Positions 15,548 to 22,290 of a stretch of DNA of 23,774 nucleotides are shown piece by piece (positions within the stretch are counted from its first letter, which is position 1; the number at the start of each line of letters is the position of its first letter). The stretch lies in contig CALMVY010000266.1 in assembly GCA_937873245.1 (NCBI GenBank), positions 1 to 23,774 on the forward strand. The letters are read 5' to 3'. A model generated the notes under the pieces. That model saw only the letters and a list, made by a program, of their open reading frames with translations. It ran no database searches and was not told the origin of the DNA. Source of the DNA: an uncultured Arthrobacter sp. (GTDB lineage Bacteria; Actinomycetota; Actinomycetes; Actinomycetales; Micrococcaceae). A program made the translations under genes and the position numbers.

Positions 15548-16756
15548 CTACCGGCTTTGGCCGTACATCCGCTTGCCGGTGCCGGGACCCTTGCCCGTGA
15601 GGGCGCCCAGCACGGCGGATTGCCGGAGCAGACCCTTGACAGTCCCGTCCCGGTCGACCACGGCGTACTCCAGGCCTTCGAGTTGGGCCAGGTACTGGAT
15701 CAGCTCCTGCCCCCTGGACCACTCGGGCACGTAGGCGCCCGCGCCGAGGGCATAGGACACGGCGGTGAGGGGCGTGGCGGCGGCGGCTGCCTTGGGAACC
15801 GTGGCGAGGGCCCCGGCGTCGACCACGGCAGACGGACGTCCGTCCGGGCTGTACAGCACGACGGCGGGAGCCGCCCCCGCGGCAAAACCCGGCGCCAGGG
15901 CCAGCACGTCGGCGACGGTGGCCGATTCGGGGAGGCCCACCGCGGGCTCGGCGAGGGCGCCGGCTTCGACGCCCGGCAGCCGGCTCCGCAACCGGGCCTG
16001 CCGGATCGAGGCGCTGGCCCCCATCCACAGGAAGCCGCAAACGAGGATTGTGATGAGCACAAGTGACGTGTCCGGTTCGCCGCCGCTGAGCAGGGGCAGG
16101 ACAACAAACCAGCCGACGAGGGCGATCACGATGATGCGGCCGCCCCAGCCGGCGGCCACGGTGCCCTTTTCCTGGCTCCCGGTCAGCTTCCAGACGGCGG
16201 ATTCGACGAGCCGGCCGCCGTCCAGCGGCAGCCCCGGGAGGACGTTGAAGATGCCGATCAGCAGATTGGCCCAGATAAAGATGTCGGCCAGGATTCTTGC
16301 GACCCCCGTGAGGTCGCCGACGGTGAGCACCAGCCAGCCGCCGGCGGCGAGGACGAAGTTCGCCGCCGGGCCCGCCATTGCGACGAGGACCGAACGGCCC
16401 GGTGAGGCAGTAAAGCTCTCGAACTGGGTGTGCCCGCCCCAGAGGTTGAGGACGATTTTTTCGCTGGGCCAGCGGTAGATCTTCGCAGTCAGGGCGTGCG
16501 CGAGCTCATGTACGAGCACCGAAATCAGCAGCAGGACAGCGTAGGCGAACGCCACGAAGTAAGCGCCGACGCCGAGATAAGGGTTGTTCGCCTGAAGCAC
16601 CGGGCCGAAGACGATCACCGTGAACGCCGCAATGATGAACCACGAGTAGGCGAGGATCACGGGGATGCCGGCGATGCGCCCCAGCAGGATTCCCTCCTTG
16701 CGGGCCTGCTTCTGGGGGTCTTGGCCGCTGCGGCCGTGGGTGTTGGTGTCAGTCAT
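15548..16756 (-). CDS. Site-2-protease-like M50 intramembrane metalloprotease with C-terminal CBS region
   Basis: Multi-spanning zinc protease predicted to cut substrates inside the membrane. In the 402 residues a hydrophobic N-terminal region holds HELAH (His83, Glu84, His87) in a helix. A second helix carries NVLPGLPLDGG with Asp179 as third metal ligand; two more hydrophobic helices follow (about 205-250). The soluble C-terminal part (about 260-390) has the pattern of a CBS pair (ATVADVLALAP, LEYAVVDRDGTVKGLL), which often binds adenine nucleotides. The layout is like the Rip3 branch (M. tuberculosis Rv2625c) rather than Rip1, which has PDZ domains. The start ATG overlaps the end of the HAD gene by 8 bases, so the two are coupled. 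It is followed by a 123-base gap and trmI. Confidence 0.93.
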   Translation of the reverse strand: MTDTNTHGRSGQDPQKQARKEGILLGRIAGIPVILAYSWFIIAAFTVIVFGPVLQANNPYLGVGAYFVAFAYAVLLLISVLVHELAHALTAKIYRWPSEKIVLNLWGGHTQFESFTASPGRSVLVAMAGPAANFVLAAGGWLVLTVGDLTGVARILADIFIWANLLIGIFNVLPGLPLDGGRLVESAVWKLTGSQEKGTVAAGWGGRIIVIALVGWFVVLPLLSGGEPDTSLVLITILVCGFLWMGASASIRQARLRSRLPGVEAGALAEPAVGLPESATVADVLALAPGFAAGAAPAVVLYSPDGRPSAVVDAGALATVPKAAAAATPLTAVSYALGAGAYVPEWSRGQELIQYLAQLEGLEYAVVDRDGTVKGLLRQSAVLGALTGKGPGTGKRMYGQSR

Positions 16757-17498
16757 GGACCGGCTCCTGTGCGGTGCCGCGGGCCAGGCCGAAGGTCGCG
16801 TCCGGGAACTCGTGGCGCAGGGCGACGAGTTCTTCGAGGTCTGCCACGGTCCGCCCTTCCAGGGTGTCCCACATAGCGTGGCGGGGATCGTGCGGCAGCG
16901 GCGCGATGTGCGGGATGGCGACCGTCGGCACCCCGGAGGCGACGGCGGCGGCCACGCCGGGCTTGGAGTCCTCCAGCGCGACGCAGTGGTGCAGGCCGAG
17001 GTCGGGGTCCTGCTCCTGGAGCAGTTCCACCGCCGTGAGGTACGCCTCGGGATGTGGCTTGCCCTGCGTGACGGTGTCGCCGGTGACCAGGAAGTCGAAG
17101 TAGGCCCTGGGCAGGCTGGCCACGATCTCCCGGGCCAGCGGGGCCTCGGACATGGTCACCAGGACACAGCGGATGCCCGCGGTGTGGAGCTCTTCGAGCA
17201 GTTCACGGGCACCGGGCCGCCAGGGCACGGAGACGCGGACCTGGCGGATGACGTGTTCCGTCAGGATGTCGATGATTTCGCGGCGTTCCAGCGCAACGCC
17301 GGCTTCCTGCAGGATCCCCGCGGAGAAGACGAGGGACTGGCCCACCAGCTGCATGGCCTTCTCATGGGACCAGTGTCCGCCGTGCGCCGCAACCAGGGCG
17401 TGTTCGGCTTCGATCCAGTACGGCTCGGTGTCGACGATGGTGCCATCCATGTCCCAGAGCGCGGCTTTGAGGAGGGGCTGGGAAGCTGAGGATCGCAT
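16749..17498 (-). CDS. HAD-superfamily hydrolase (beta-phosphoglucomutase/phosphatase-like)
   Basis: Haloacid-dehalogenase family enzyme, probably a phosphatase or phosphomutase acting on a small phosphorylated substrate. Across 249 residues: motif I DMDGTIVDTEP (nucleophile Asp16 and acid Asp18), a helical cap domain of the C1 type (about 25-95), motif II VLVTMSE, motif III around GKPHPEAYLTA (Lys), and motif IV CVALEDSKPG (Glu-Asp). All catalytic motifs are intact. The exact substrate cannot be told from sequence. It begins the minus-strand run leading to the M50 protease and lies divergent to the PAC2 gene across 130 bases. Confidence 0.94.
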   Translation of the reverse strand: MRSSASQPLLKAALWDMDGTIVDTEPYWIEAEHALVAAHGGHWSHEKAMQLVGQSLVFSAGILQEAGVALERREIIDILTEHVIRQVRVSVPWRPGARELLEELHTAGIRCVLVTMSEAPLAREIVASLPRAYFDFLVTGDTVTQGKPHPEAYLTAVELLQEQDPDLGLHHCVALEDSKPGVAAAVASGVPTVAIPHIAPLPHDPRHAMWDTLEGRTVADLEELVALRHEFPDATFGLARGTAQEPVHD

Positions 17499-17616
17499 GT
17501 TTTCCAGTCTACGGTGCCGCCCTGTAAGGGGCCGGATACTACGCCTACGGCGAATATCACCCGCGCACCAGCGATTCCCGGCGCTTCATTCCATGCGTGG
17601 TCCGGGTCCTTGGACG

Positions 17617-17622
17617 TAGGGT
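17617..17622 (+). promoter_or_regulatory. Candidate -10 element of the PAC2 gene, possibly leaderless
   Basis: TAGGGT fits TAnnnT and ends 6 bases before the ATG at 17629. The intervening GAAGGG touches the start codon and is too close to act as a normal ribosome site. A transcript starting at the ATG is therefore plausible. No good -35 is seen at 17-18 bases. Confidence 0.35.
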
Positions 17623-17628
17623 GAAGGG

Positions 17629-18534
17629 ATGAATAGCTTCGAGGTAGACCCCGCGGAAACGGGCGACGTGCCCGAGCCGGAACGGCTGCTGCAGCCCGTA
17701 CCCGAGGGCCGGCGCGTCACGGTGCTGCTCGCGGCCTTCGAAGGCTGGAACGACGCCGGGGAGGCTGCGAGCGATGCCTTGCGCTACCTGAACAAGCTCT
17801 GGGGCGGCAAGAAGGTCGGTTCAATCGACGCCGACGAATACTACGACTTCCAGTTCACCCGGCCCACGATCCGCCGCACGGCAACCGGTGAGCGGAAAAT
17901 AAAGTGGCCCTCGACCCGGATCTTCAAGGCGAGTGTTCCCGAGTCCAATGTGGACGTGATCTTCGTCCAGGGCACGGAGCCGTCCTATAAGTGGCGCGCG
18001 TACACCGCGGAACTGCTGGTCCATGCCGAGGCGCTCCACGTGGACTATGTGATCCTGGTCGGCGCCCTTCTTGCCGACGTGCCGCACAGCCGGCCGATTC
18101 CGGTGAGTTCCTCGACCGATGACCCCGCCCTGCGGGAGCGGATGGACCTCGAGGCCTCGCAGTATGAGGGGCCGGTGGGGATTGTGGGGGTCCTGGCGGA
18201 GGTTGCGCTGCTGGCCGGGCTGCCCACGGTCTCGCTGTGGGCCGCCGTGCCGCACTATGTGGCGCAGGCGCCCTCACCCAAGGCCCAGCTGGCGCTGCTG
18301 CACCGGATCGAGGAGCTGCTGCAGATCCCGCTCGACACCCAGGAACTGGTCGAGGAGGCGGACGCCTGGGAGCGCGGCGTTGATGAACTGGCCACCGAAG
18401 ACCCCGAGATCGCCGCCTACGTGCGCCAGCTGGAGGAAGCCAAGGACACCGCCGACCTTCCGGAGGCCAGCGGCGAGTCGATCGCCCGGGAGTTCGAGCG
18501 TTACCTTAAGCGCCGCGGCAAGGACAAGCCCTAG
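17629..18534 (+). CDS. PAC2-family protein (proteasome assembly chaperone 2 fold)
   Basis: Member of the PAC2 family, named after the eukaryotic 20S assembly chaperone; bacterial function is not settled. The 301 residues include TVLLAAFEGWNDAGEAASDALRYL (about 31-54), the conserved DADEYYDFQFTRP (about 67-79), FVQGTEPSYKWRAY, a Gly-Ala-Leu-Leu-Ala-Asp-Val-Pro-His-Ser segment, the SLWAAVPHYVA block, and a C-terminal helical tail with many Glu/Lys. It is divergent from the HAD gene and convergent with mshC (24-base gap). Actinobacterial PAC2 proteins also occur in species without a proteasome, and my recollection is that work on the M. tuberculosis homologue did not support a role in proteasome assembly. 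Confidence 0.93.
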   Translation: MNSFEVDPAETGDVPEPERLLQPVPEGRRVTVLLAAFEGWNDAGEAASDALRYLNKLWGGKKVGSIDADEYYDFQFTRPTIRRTATGERKIKWPSTRIFKASVPESNVDVIFVQGTEPSYKWRAYTAELLVHAEALHVDYVILVGALLADVPHSRPIPVSSSTDDPALRERMDLEASQYEGPVGIVGVLAEVALLAGLPTVSLWAAVPHYVAQAPSPKAQLALLHRIEELLQIPLDTQELVEEADAWERGVDELATEDPEIAAYVRQLEEAKDTADLPEASGESIAREFERYLKRRGKDKP

Positions 18535-18558
18535 GGCTGGAGGCCTGCAGTCCGACCC

Positions 18559-19839
18559 TTAGAGCTCGACGCCGAGCAGCGCGTCGACGGCGTCGCTCAC
18601 CAGCGCCGCGTCCGACGGTGACGCGTCATGGCCGTCCGCCAGGGCCGCCCTGGCCCAGTCGTCCACGGCTGCGACGGCTCCGGGGGCGTTGAGGTCGTTC
18701 GAGAGTTCGTCCCGCATACGGGATACCAGCCCGGCGGCTGAGCCGGCGGGGGCAGCTTCGAGGGCGGCCCGCCAGGTGCGGAGCCGTTCTTTGGCGTCGG
18801 CGAACCCGGCGTCGGTCCAGGACCAGTCGCTGCGGTAGTGGTGGGCCAAGATGGCCAGCCTGATCGCGGCAGGTTCCTCGCCGGCGGCGCGGAGCCTGGA
18901 GACGAGGACCAGGTTTCCCTTGGACTTGCTCATCTTTTCGCCGTCGAGTCCCACCATGCCCGCGTGGGCGAAGTGTTGCGCCAGCGGCACTCCGGACAGG
19001 GAGTAGGCGTGGCCGGCGCCCATTTCGTGGTGCGGGAAAACCAGGTCCGAGCCGCCGCCCTGGACGGTAAAGGGGGCGGGCAGGTATTTCTGGGCGATGA
19101 CCGTACATTCGATGTGCCAGCCGGGCCGGCCCTCCCCCAGTTCGCCGCCGGGCCAGCTTGGTTCGCCCTTTCGGGCAACCCGCCAGAGCAGGGGGTCCAG
19201 GGCCTGCCGTTTGCCGGCACGGCCGGGGTCGCCGCCACGTTCGGCAAAGAGCTCGAGCATCTCGGCGTCGGACAACCCGGAGACGGCGCCAAGGGTCCAG
19301 GCGTCTGTGGCCTCGGCAGAGTGCTTGCCTGCGGCTTCGACGTCGTAATAGACGTCCCCGTCAGGCTCGCCGGCACCGCCGGGCACGCGGTAGGCCAAAC
19401 CCCGCTGCAGCAGCAGCTCGATGGCCGGGACGATCAGCGGAATGGCTTCCACGGCGCCCACGTACCGGTCCGGGGCCAGCACGTTGAGGGCTTCCATGTC
19501 GGTCTGGAAGAGTTCGATCTGGCTGGCGGCCAGGTCACGCCAGTCCACACCGGTCGCCGTTGCGCGCTCCAGCAGGGGGTCGTCGACGTCGGTGACGTTC
19601 TGCACGTAGGAGACCGACTGCCGGCCGTCCCGCCAGGCACGGTTGAGCAGGTCGAACGCGACGTAGCTCGCCGCGTGGCCCATATGGGTGGCGTCATACG
19701 GGGTGATTCCGCAGACATACATGGACTGTTCACCGGCTGCGTCAAGAGTGACGACACTGCCCTTGGCGGTGTCGAAGAGGCGGAGGGCAGGCATGCTGCC
19801 CGGCAGCTGGGGAACGGGGCGGGAGATCCAAGACTTCAC
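18559..19839 (-). CDS. mshC: Cysteine--GlcN-Ins ligase MshC (mycothiol biosynthesis)
   Basis: ATP-dependent ligase joining L-cysteine to the amino group of glucosaminyl-inositol, a step in making mycothiol, the main actinobacterial thiol. The 426 residues resemble cysteinyl-tRNA synthetase but lack the full anticodon-binding region. Motifs: YVCGITPYDATHMGHA (about 41-56; Cys43 zinc ligand and the HIGH-like THMGH), NVTDVDDPLL, GWHIECTVIAQKY (240-252), a PHHE segment at about 269-272, and KMSKS at 302-306. The GTG start at 19839 gives the N-terminus SWISRPVP typical of MshC rather than CysS. It follows uppP by 15 bases and is probably its operon partner. Confidence 0.96.
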   Translation of the reverse strand: MKSWISRPVPQLPGSMPALRLFDTAKGSVVTLDAAGEQSMYVCGITPYDATHMGHAASYVAFDLLNRAWRDGRQSVSYVQNVTDVDDPLLERATATGVDWRDLAASQIELFQTDMEALNVLAPDRYVGAVEAIPLIVPAIELLLQRGLAYRVPGGAGEPDGDVYYDVEAAGKHSAEATDAWTLGAVSGLSDAEMLELFAERGGDPGRAGKRQALDPLLWRVARKGEPSWPGGELGEGRPGWHIECTVIAQKYLPAPFTVQGGGSDLVFPHHEMGAGHAYSLSGVPLAQHFAHAGMVGLDGEKMSKSKGNLVLVSRLRAAGEEPAAIRLAILAHHYRSDWSWTDAGFADAKERLRTWRAALEAAPAGSAAGLVSRMRDELSNDLNAPGAVAAVDDWARAALADGHDASPSDAALVSDAVDALLGVEL

Positions 19840-19846
19840 AGACCAA

Positions 19847-19860
19847 GCCTAGTGCTAGGC
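19847..19860 (-). repeat. Short perfect palindrome over the uppP stop codon
   Basis: GCCTAGTGCTAGGC, a 5-bp stem with a 4-base loop (or 6 bp with 2), contains the uppP TAG and lies 7 bases from the mshC GTG. It could modulate mshC translation, but it is short and may be chance. Confidence 0.3.
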
Positions 19861-20688
19861 GCTGATGACGTTGAAACCGAGCAGCAGGTACAGGGCCAGG
19901 CCCAGGAGGATCCGGTACCAGACGAAGAGCCGGTAGCTGTGCGTCGAGACGTACTTCAGGAACCAGCCGATGATGATGTACCCCACCACAAACGCGACGG
20001 CCGTGGCGAGGGCGGTTTCCGGGAGGCTGTAGGGCCCGGTGATCCCGTCCTTGGAGACCACTTTGTAGAGCTGGTACAGGCCGCTGCCGAACACTGCCGG
20101 GATGGCCAGGAGGAAGGAATAGCGGGCCGCCGCCTCACGGGTGTAGCCCATCAGGAGTCCGGCGGTGATGGTGCCGCCGGAGCGGGATACGCCGGGGATC
20201 AGGGCCATGGCCTGCGCCAGGCCGTAGAGGATGCCGTGCTTGTAGGTCAGCTGGGTCAGGTCGCGGTCCTGACGGCCGATGGCGTCGGCGACCGCGAGGA
20301 TCATGCCGAAAACAATCAACATGGTGGCGACGATCCAGAGGCTGCGGAGCACCGACTCGATCTGGTCCTGGAACAGCAGCCCCAGCACGATGATCGGCAG
20401 GCTGCCCAGGATCACCAGCCAGCCCATCCGGGCATCCGGGTCCTGCCGGGAGACTTTGCCGGCCAGGGATCCGGCCCATGCCTTGACGATCCGCACAATG
20501 TCGCGCCAGAAGTACACCACGACGGCGGTTTCCGTGCCGAGCTGGGTGATGGCTGTAAACGCTGCCCCGGGGTCCGCCGCGTTCGGGAGGAAGGAGCCCA
20601 CAATCCGCAGATGGGCACTTGAGGAAATCGGGAGGAATTCGGTCAGCCCCTGCACAAGGCCCAAAAAGGCCGCTTCAAACCAGTTCAC
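19855..20688 (-). CDS. uppP: Undecaprenyl-diphosphatase UppP (BacA family)
   Basis: Integral membrane phosphatase that recycles undecaprenyl pyrophosphate to the monophosphate carrier of peptidoglycan and other wall polymers; also linked to bacitracin tolerance. The signature QGLTEFLPISSSAH (about residues 13-26 from GTG 20688) and the second signature GVSRSGGT (166-173) are both present, separated and followed by hydrophobic helices. The frame stays open to 20742, but GTG at 20688 gives 277 residues, close to the M. tuberculosis protein. It starts right at the family N-terminus (NWFEAAFLG) and avoids overlap with the divergent reductase gene. ATG at 20715 is a second choice. Confidence 0.95.
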   Translation of the reverse strand: MNWFEAAFLGLVQGLTEFLPISSSAHLRIVGSFLPNAADPGAAFTAITQLGTETAVVVYFWRDIVRIVKAWAGSLAGKVSRQDPDARMGWLVILGSLPIIVLGLLFQDQIESVLRSLWIVATMLIVFGMILAVADAIGRQDRDLTQLTYKHGILYGLAQAMALIPGVSRSGGTITAGLLMGYTREAAARYSFLLAIPAVFGSGLYQLYKVVSKDGITGPYSLPETALATAVAFVVGYIIIGWFLKYVSTHSYRLFVWYRILLGLALYLLLGFNVISA

Positions 20689-20740
20689 GTTTATAGACCC
20701 TACGTCATGAAACATTCCGGATCCCCGTAAGCTTGCTGAC
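20689..20740. promoter_or_regulatory. Divergent promoter region between uppP and the aldo/keto reductase gene
   Basis: Only 52 bases separate the chosen starts. On the plus strand TAAGCT (20728-20733) is 7 bases before the reductase ATG. On the minus strand TAGGGT (20702-20697) is 8 bases before the uppP GTG. Both fit TAnnnT. The reductase has no Shine-Dalgarno; uppP has only the weak TAGGG. Both transcripts could be leaderless. Clear -35 elements are not seen. Confidence 0.35.
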
Positions 20741-21676
20741 ATGCAGCAGCGTTATGTCGGCAACAGTGGGTTGCGCGTGTCCTCCCTTTCCCTCGGCACC
20801 ATGTCCTGGGCCCGGGAAACCGATGAGCAGGATGCCTCGGCCCTGCTCCGGACCTTTATGGATGGCGGCGGGACCCTGATCGACACCGCGGCGTCCTACG
20901 GGGACGGCCAGGCCGAGGCGATGCTGGGCGGGATGCTGGGCGACGTGGTGGCCCGCTCCGAGGTGGTGATCTCCACCAAGGCGGGACTTTCATTTTCGGA
21001 TGGCCGGCGCGGCGTCGACACCTCCCGCAGCGGGATGCTCTCCGGCCTGGACGCGAGCCTGGCCCGGCTGGGTACCGACTACGTGGACGTCTGGTTCGCC
21101 CATGCCTGGGACCCCAACGTTCCGCTGGAAGAGACCTTGTCTGCGCTGGAACTTGCCGTGCGCTCGGGCCGCGCCCGGTACGCGGGTGTGTCCAACTTCA
21201 ACGGCTGGCAGACGGCGAAGGCTGCCGCGGTGGCCGGCTTCCCGCTGGTGGCGAACCAGTCGGAATACTCCCTCCTCCACCGCTCCCCCGAAGCTGAACT
21301 CATTCCCGCCGTTGAGGACGCCGGCCTGGGCCTGATGGCGTGGGGTCCGGTGGGGCGCGGCGTGCTGAGCGGGAAGTACCGCGGGAACATTCCGGCGGAT
21401 TCGCGGGCGGCCCATTCACGGCTGGCCGGCTACGTGGAACCGTACCTGGAGGGTGCCGCGTCCAGCGTGGTGGAGGCCGTGGCAATGGCGGCGAAGGGCC
21501 TGGGACGGACGTCCCTGGACGTCTCACTGAGCTGGCTACTGTCCCAGCCCGGTGTCGCGACGGCGATTGTGGGCGCACGCACGCCGGTGCAACTCAAGGA
21601 AATCCTGGATTCAACGCTGGCGCCGCTGCCCCCGCAGATCGCCCAGGCGCTGGAGGACGTGTCGAACCCCGCCTGA
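20741..21676 (+). CDS. Aldo/keto reductase family oxidoreductase
   Basis: NAD(P)H-dependent TIM-barrel reductase of carbonyl compounds, related to the YajO/Kv-beta/PhrB-like branch. The 311 residues carry the full catalytic tetrad in order: Asp48 and Tyr53 (LIDTAASYGDGQAE), Lys80 (ISTKAG) and His121 (WFAHAWD). The C-terminal cofactor site includes LLSQPGVATAIVGARTPVQL (GAR motif). YAGVSNFNGWQ and NQSEYSLLHR are typical family blocks. Substrate unknown. It is divergent from uppP and stands alone on its strand. It probably uses a leaderless mRNA as the upstream sequence has no ribosome site. Confidence 0.95.
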   Translation: MQQRYVGNSGLRVSSLSLGTMSWARETDEQDASALLRTFMDGGGTLIDTAASYGDGQAEAMLGGMLGDVVARSEVVISTKAGLSFSDGRRGVDTSRSGMLSGLDASLARLGTDYVDVWFAHAWDPNVPLEETLSALELAVRSGRARYAGVSNFNGWQTAKAAAVAGFPLVANQSEYSLLHRSPEAELIPAVEDAGLGLMAWGPVGRGVLSGKYRGNIPADSRAAHSRLAGYVEPYLEGAASSVVEAVAMAAKGLGRTSLDVSLSWLLSQPGVATAIVGARTPVQLKEILDSTLAPLPPQIAQALEDVSNPA

Positions 21677-21695
21677 GCGGAGTAGTCAGCCGGAC

Positions 21696-21959
21696 CTACT
21701 GGAGGATTTCGAGGTCTTCCTCGTCGTCGACGTCTTCTTCCTCGTCCTCATCGCTGTCGTCATCGATTACCTCAAGCGGCGTCACTTCGCCATACGCTTC
21801 GTAGAGCGAGTCGTCGTAGACTTCAAAGGCATCGGCAACGGCAAAAAACGCTGCCTCGACCGCGGGATCCCCATCTCCCCGGCGTGCCGACGCAGCAGCG
21901 AGGTGTTCTTCCAGGGCAGCCGTCAGGGATTGAAGCGCGACACGCGGATCGATGCTCAT
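21696..21959 (-). CDS. Small, highly acidic protein of unknown function
   Basis: The 87-residue product has a helical N-terminal half (SLTAALEEHLAAASARR, then AVEAAFFAVADAFEVYDDSLYEAYGEVTPLEV by composition) and a C-terminal tail of about 22 residues that is nearly all Asp/Glu. The tail could mimic nucleic acid or be a disordered acidic interaction tail. ATG at 21959 is preceded by GTGAAG, a weak ribosome site. It is convergent with the reductase gene (19-base gap) and divergent from the small gene at 21999 (39 bases). Similar small acidic proteins exist in Micrococcaceae, some named primosomal protein in databases as far as I recall; I see nothing to support that name. Confidence 0.75.
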   Translation of the reverse strand: MSIDPRVALQSLTAALEEHLAAASARRGDGDPAVEAAFFAVADAFEVYDDSLYEAYGEVTPLEVIDDDSDEDEEEDVDDEEDLEILQ

Positions 21960-21998
21960 GACTTCACGTTAGCCGGAAAAGGAAGAAAATGGAGAGCA

Positions 21999-22232
21999 AT
22001 GAAGGAACATTTTCTCAGCAGTTCGGTCCGGCGGGAACGGGACTATGTGAGGCAGTACGAGTACCTCGTACTGACGGTTAGTCCTGAGGATTCCCTGCCT
22101 GAAGCGCGCCGCCGCCTGGTGGAGCACTCGGAGTACGGCAAGTGGGAGCTTGAGCGCAGCGTGCTGTATTTGGGCGGGGGGCGCCGCTTCTGGCTGCGCC
22201 GCCGGGTGACGCAGGTCCAAAGGACCGTCTAG
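21999..22232 (+). CDS. DUF5703-like small basic protein
   Basis: The 77-residue protein matches what I remember of the actinobacterial DUF5703 family: an acidic start to the fold, YEYLVLTVSPEDSLPEARRRL, a WELERS segment, and a basic end FWLRRRVTQVQRTV. No function is known to me. The frame is open far upstream, but the ATG at 21999 has GGAGA 5 bases before it, and the region upstream is intergenic or antisense to the acidic gene. Its last codons and stop lie inside the first copy of the tandem repeat at 22214-22290, so the C-terminal residues VQRTV may be recent additions. Confidence 0.8.
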   Translation: MKEHFLSSSVRRERDYVRQYEYLVLTVSPEDSLPEARRRLVEHSEYGKWELERSVLYLGGGRRFWLRRRVTQVQRTV

Positions 22233-22290
22233 GTGTGTGGGGTCCAAAGGACCGTCTAGGGTCTGGGGTCCAGCGGACCGTTTAGGGTCT
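22214..22290. repeat. Three tandem ~26-27-bp palindromic repeats between convergent genes
   Basis: Three direct copies begin at 22214, 22241 and 22267 (periods 27 and 26). Each has the palindrome GGTCC-N3-GGACC (N3 is AAA, AAA, AGC) followed by GTYTAGG. Copy 1 supplies the stop of the DUF5703-like gene (GTC TAG at 22227-22232). Copy 3 supplies the TAA of the flavoprotein gene on the minus strand (22284-22282). Each palindrome can form a 5-bp hairpin, and copies can also pair with each other. It may act as a two-way terminator, but has no long U tract. Confidence 0.85.

Noticed and set aside
17499..17628. GGTCC-TT-GGAC near 17605-17615 as a fourth copy of the 22214 repeat
   Set aside because: Only the palindromic core is similar and the flanking GTYTAGG is missing; short GC-rich palindromes are expected by chance here.
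21552..21998. Upstream extension of the DUF5703-like frame (plus strand)
   Set aside because: It would overlap the reductase gene in another frame and the acidic gene in antisense; the ATG at 21999 has a good ribosome site and gives the family size.
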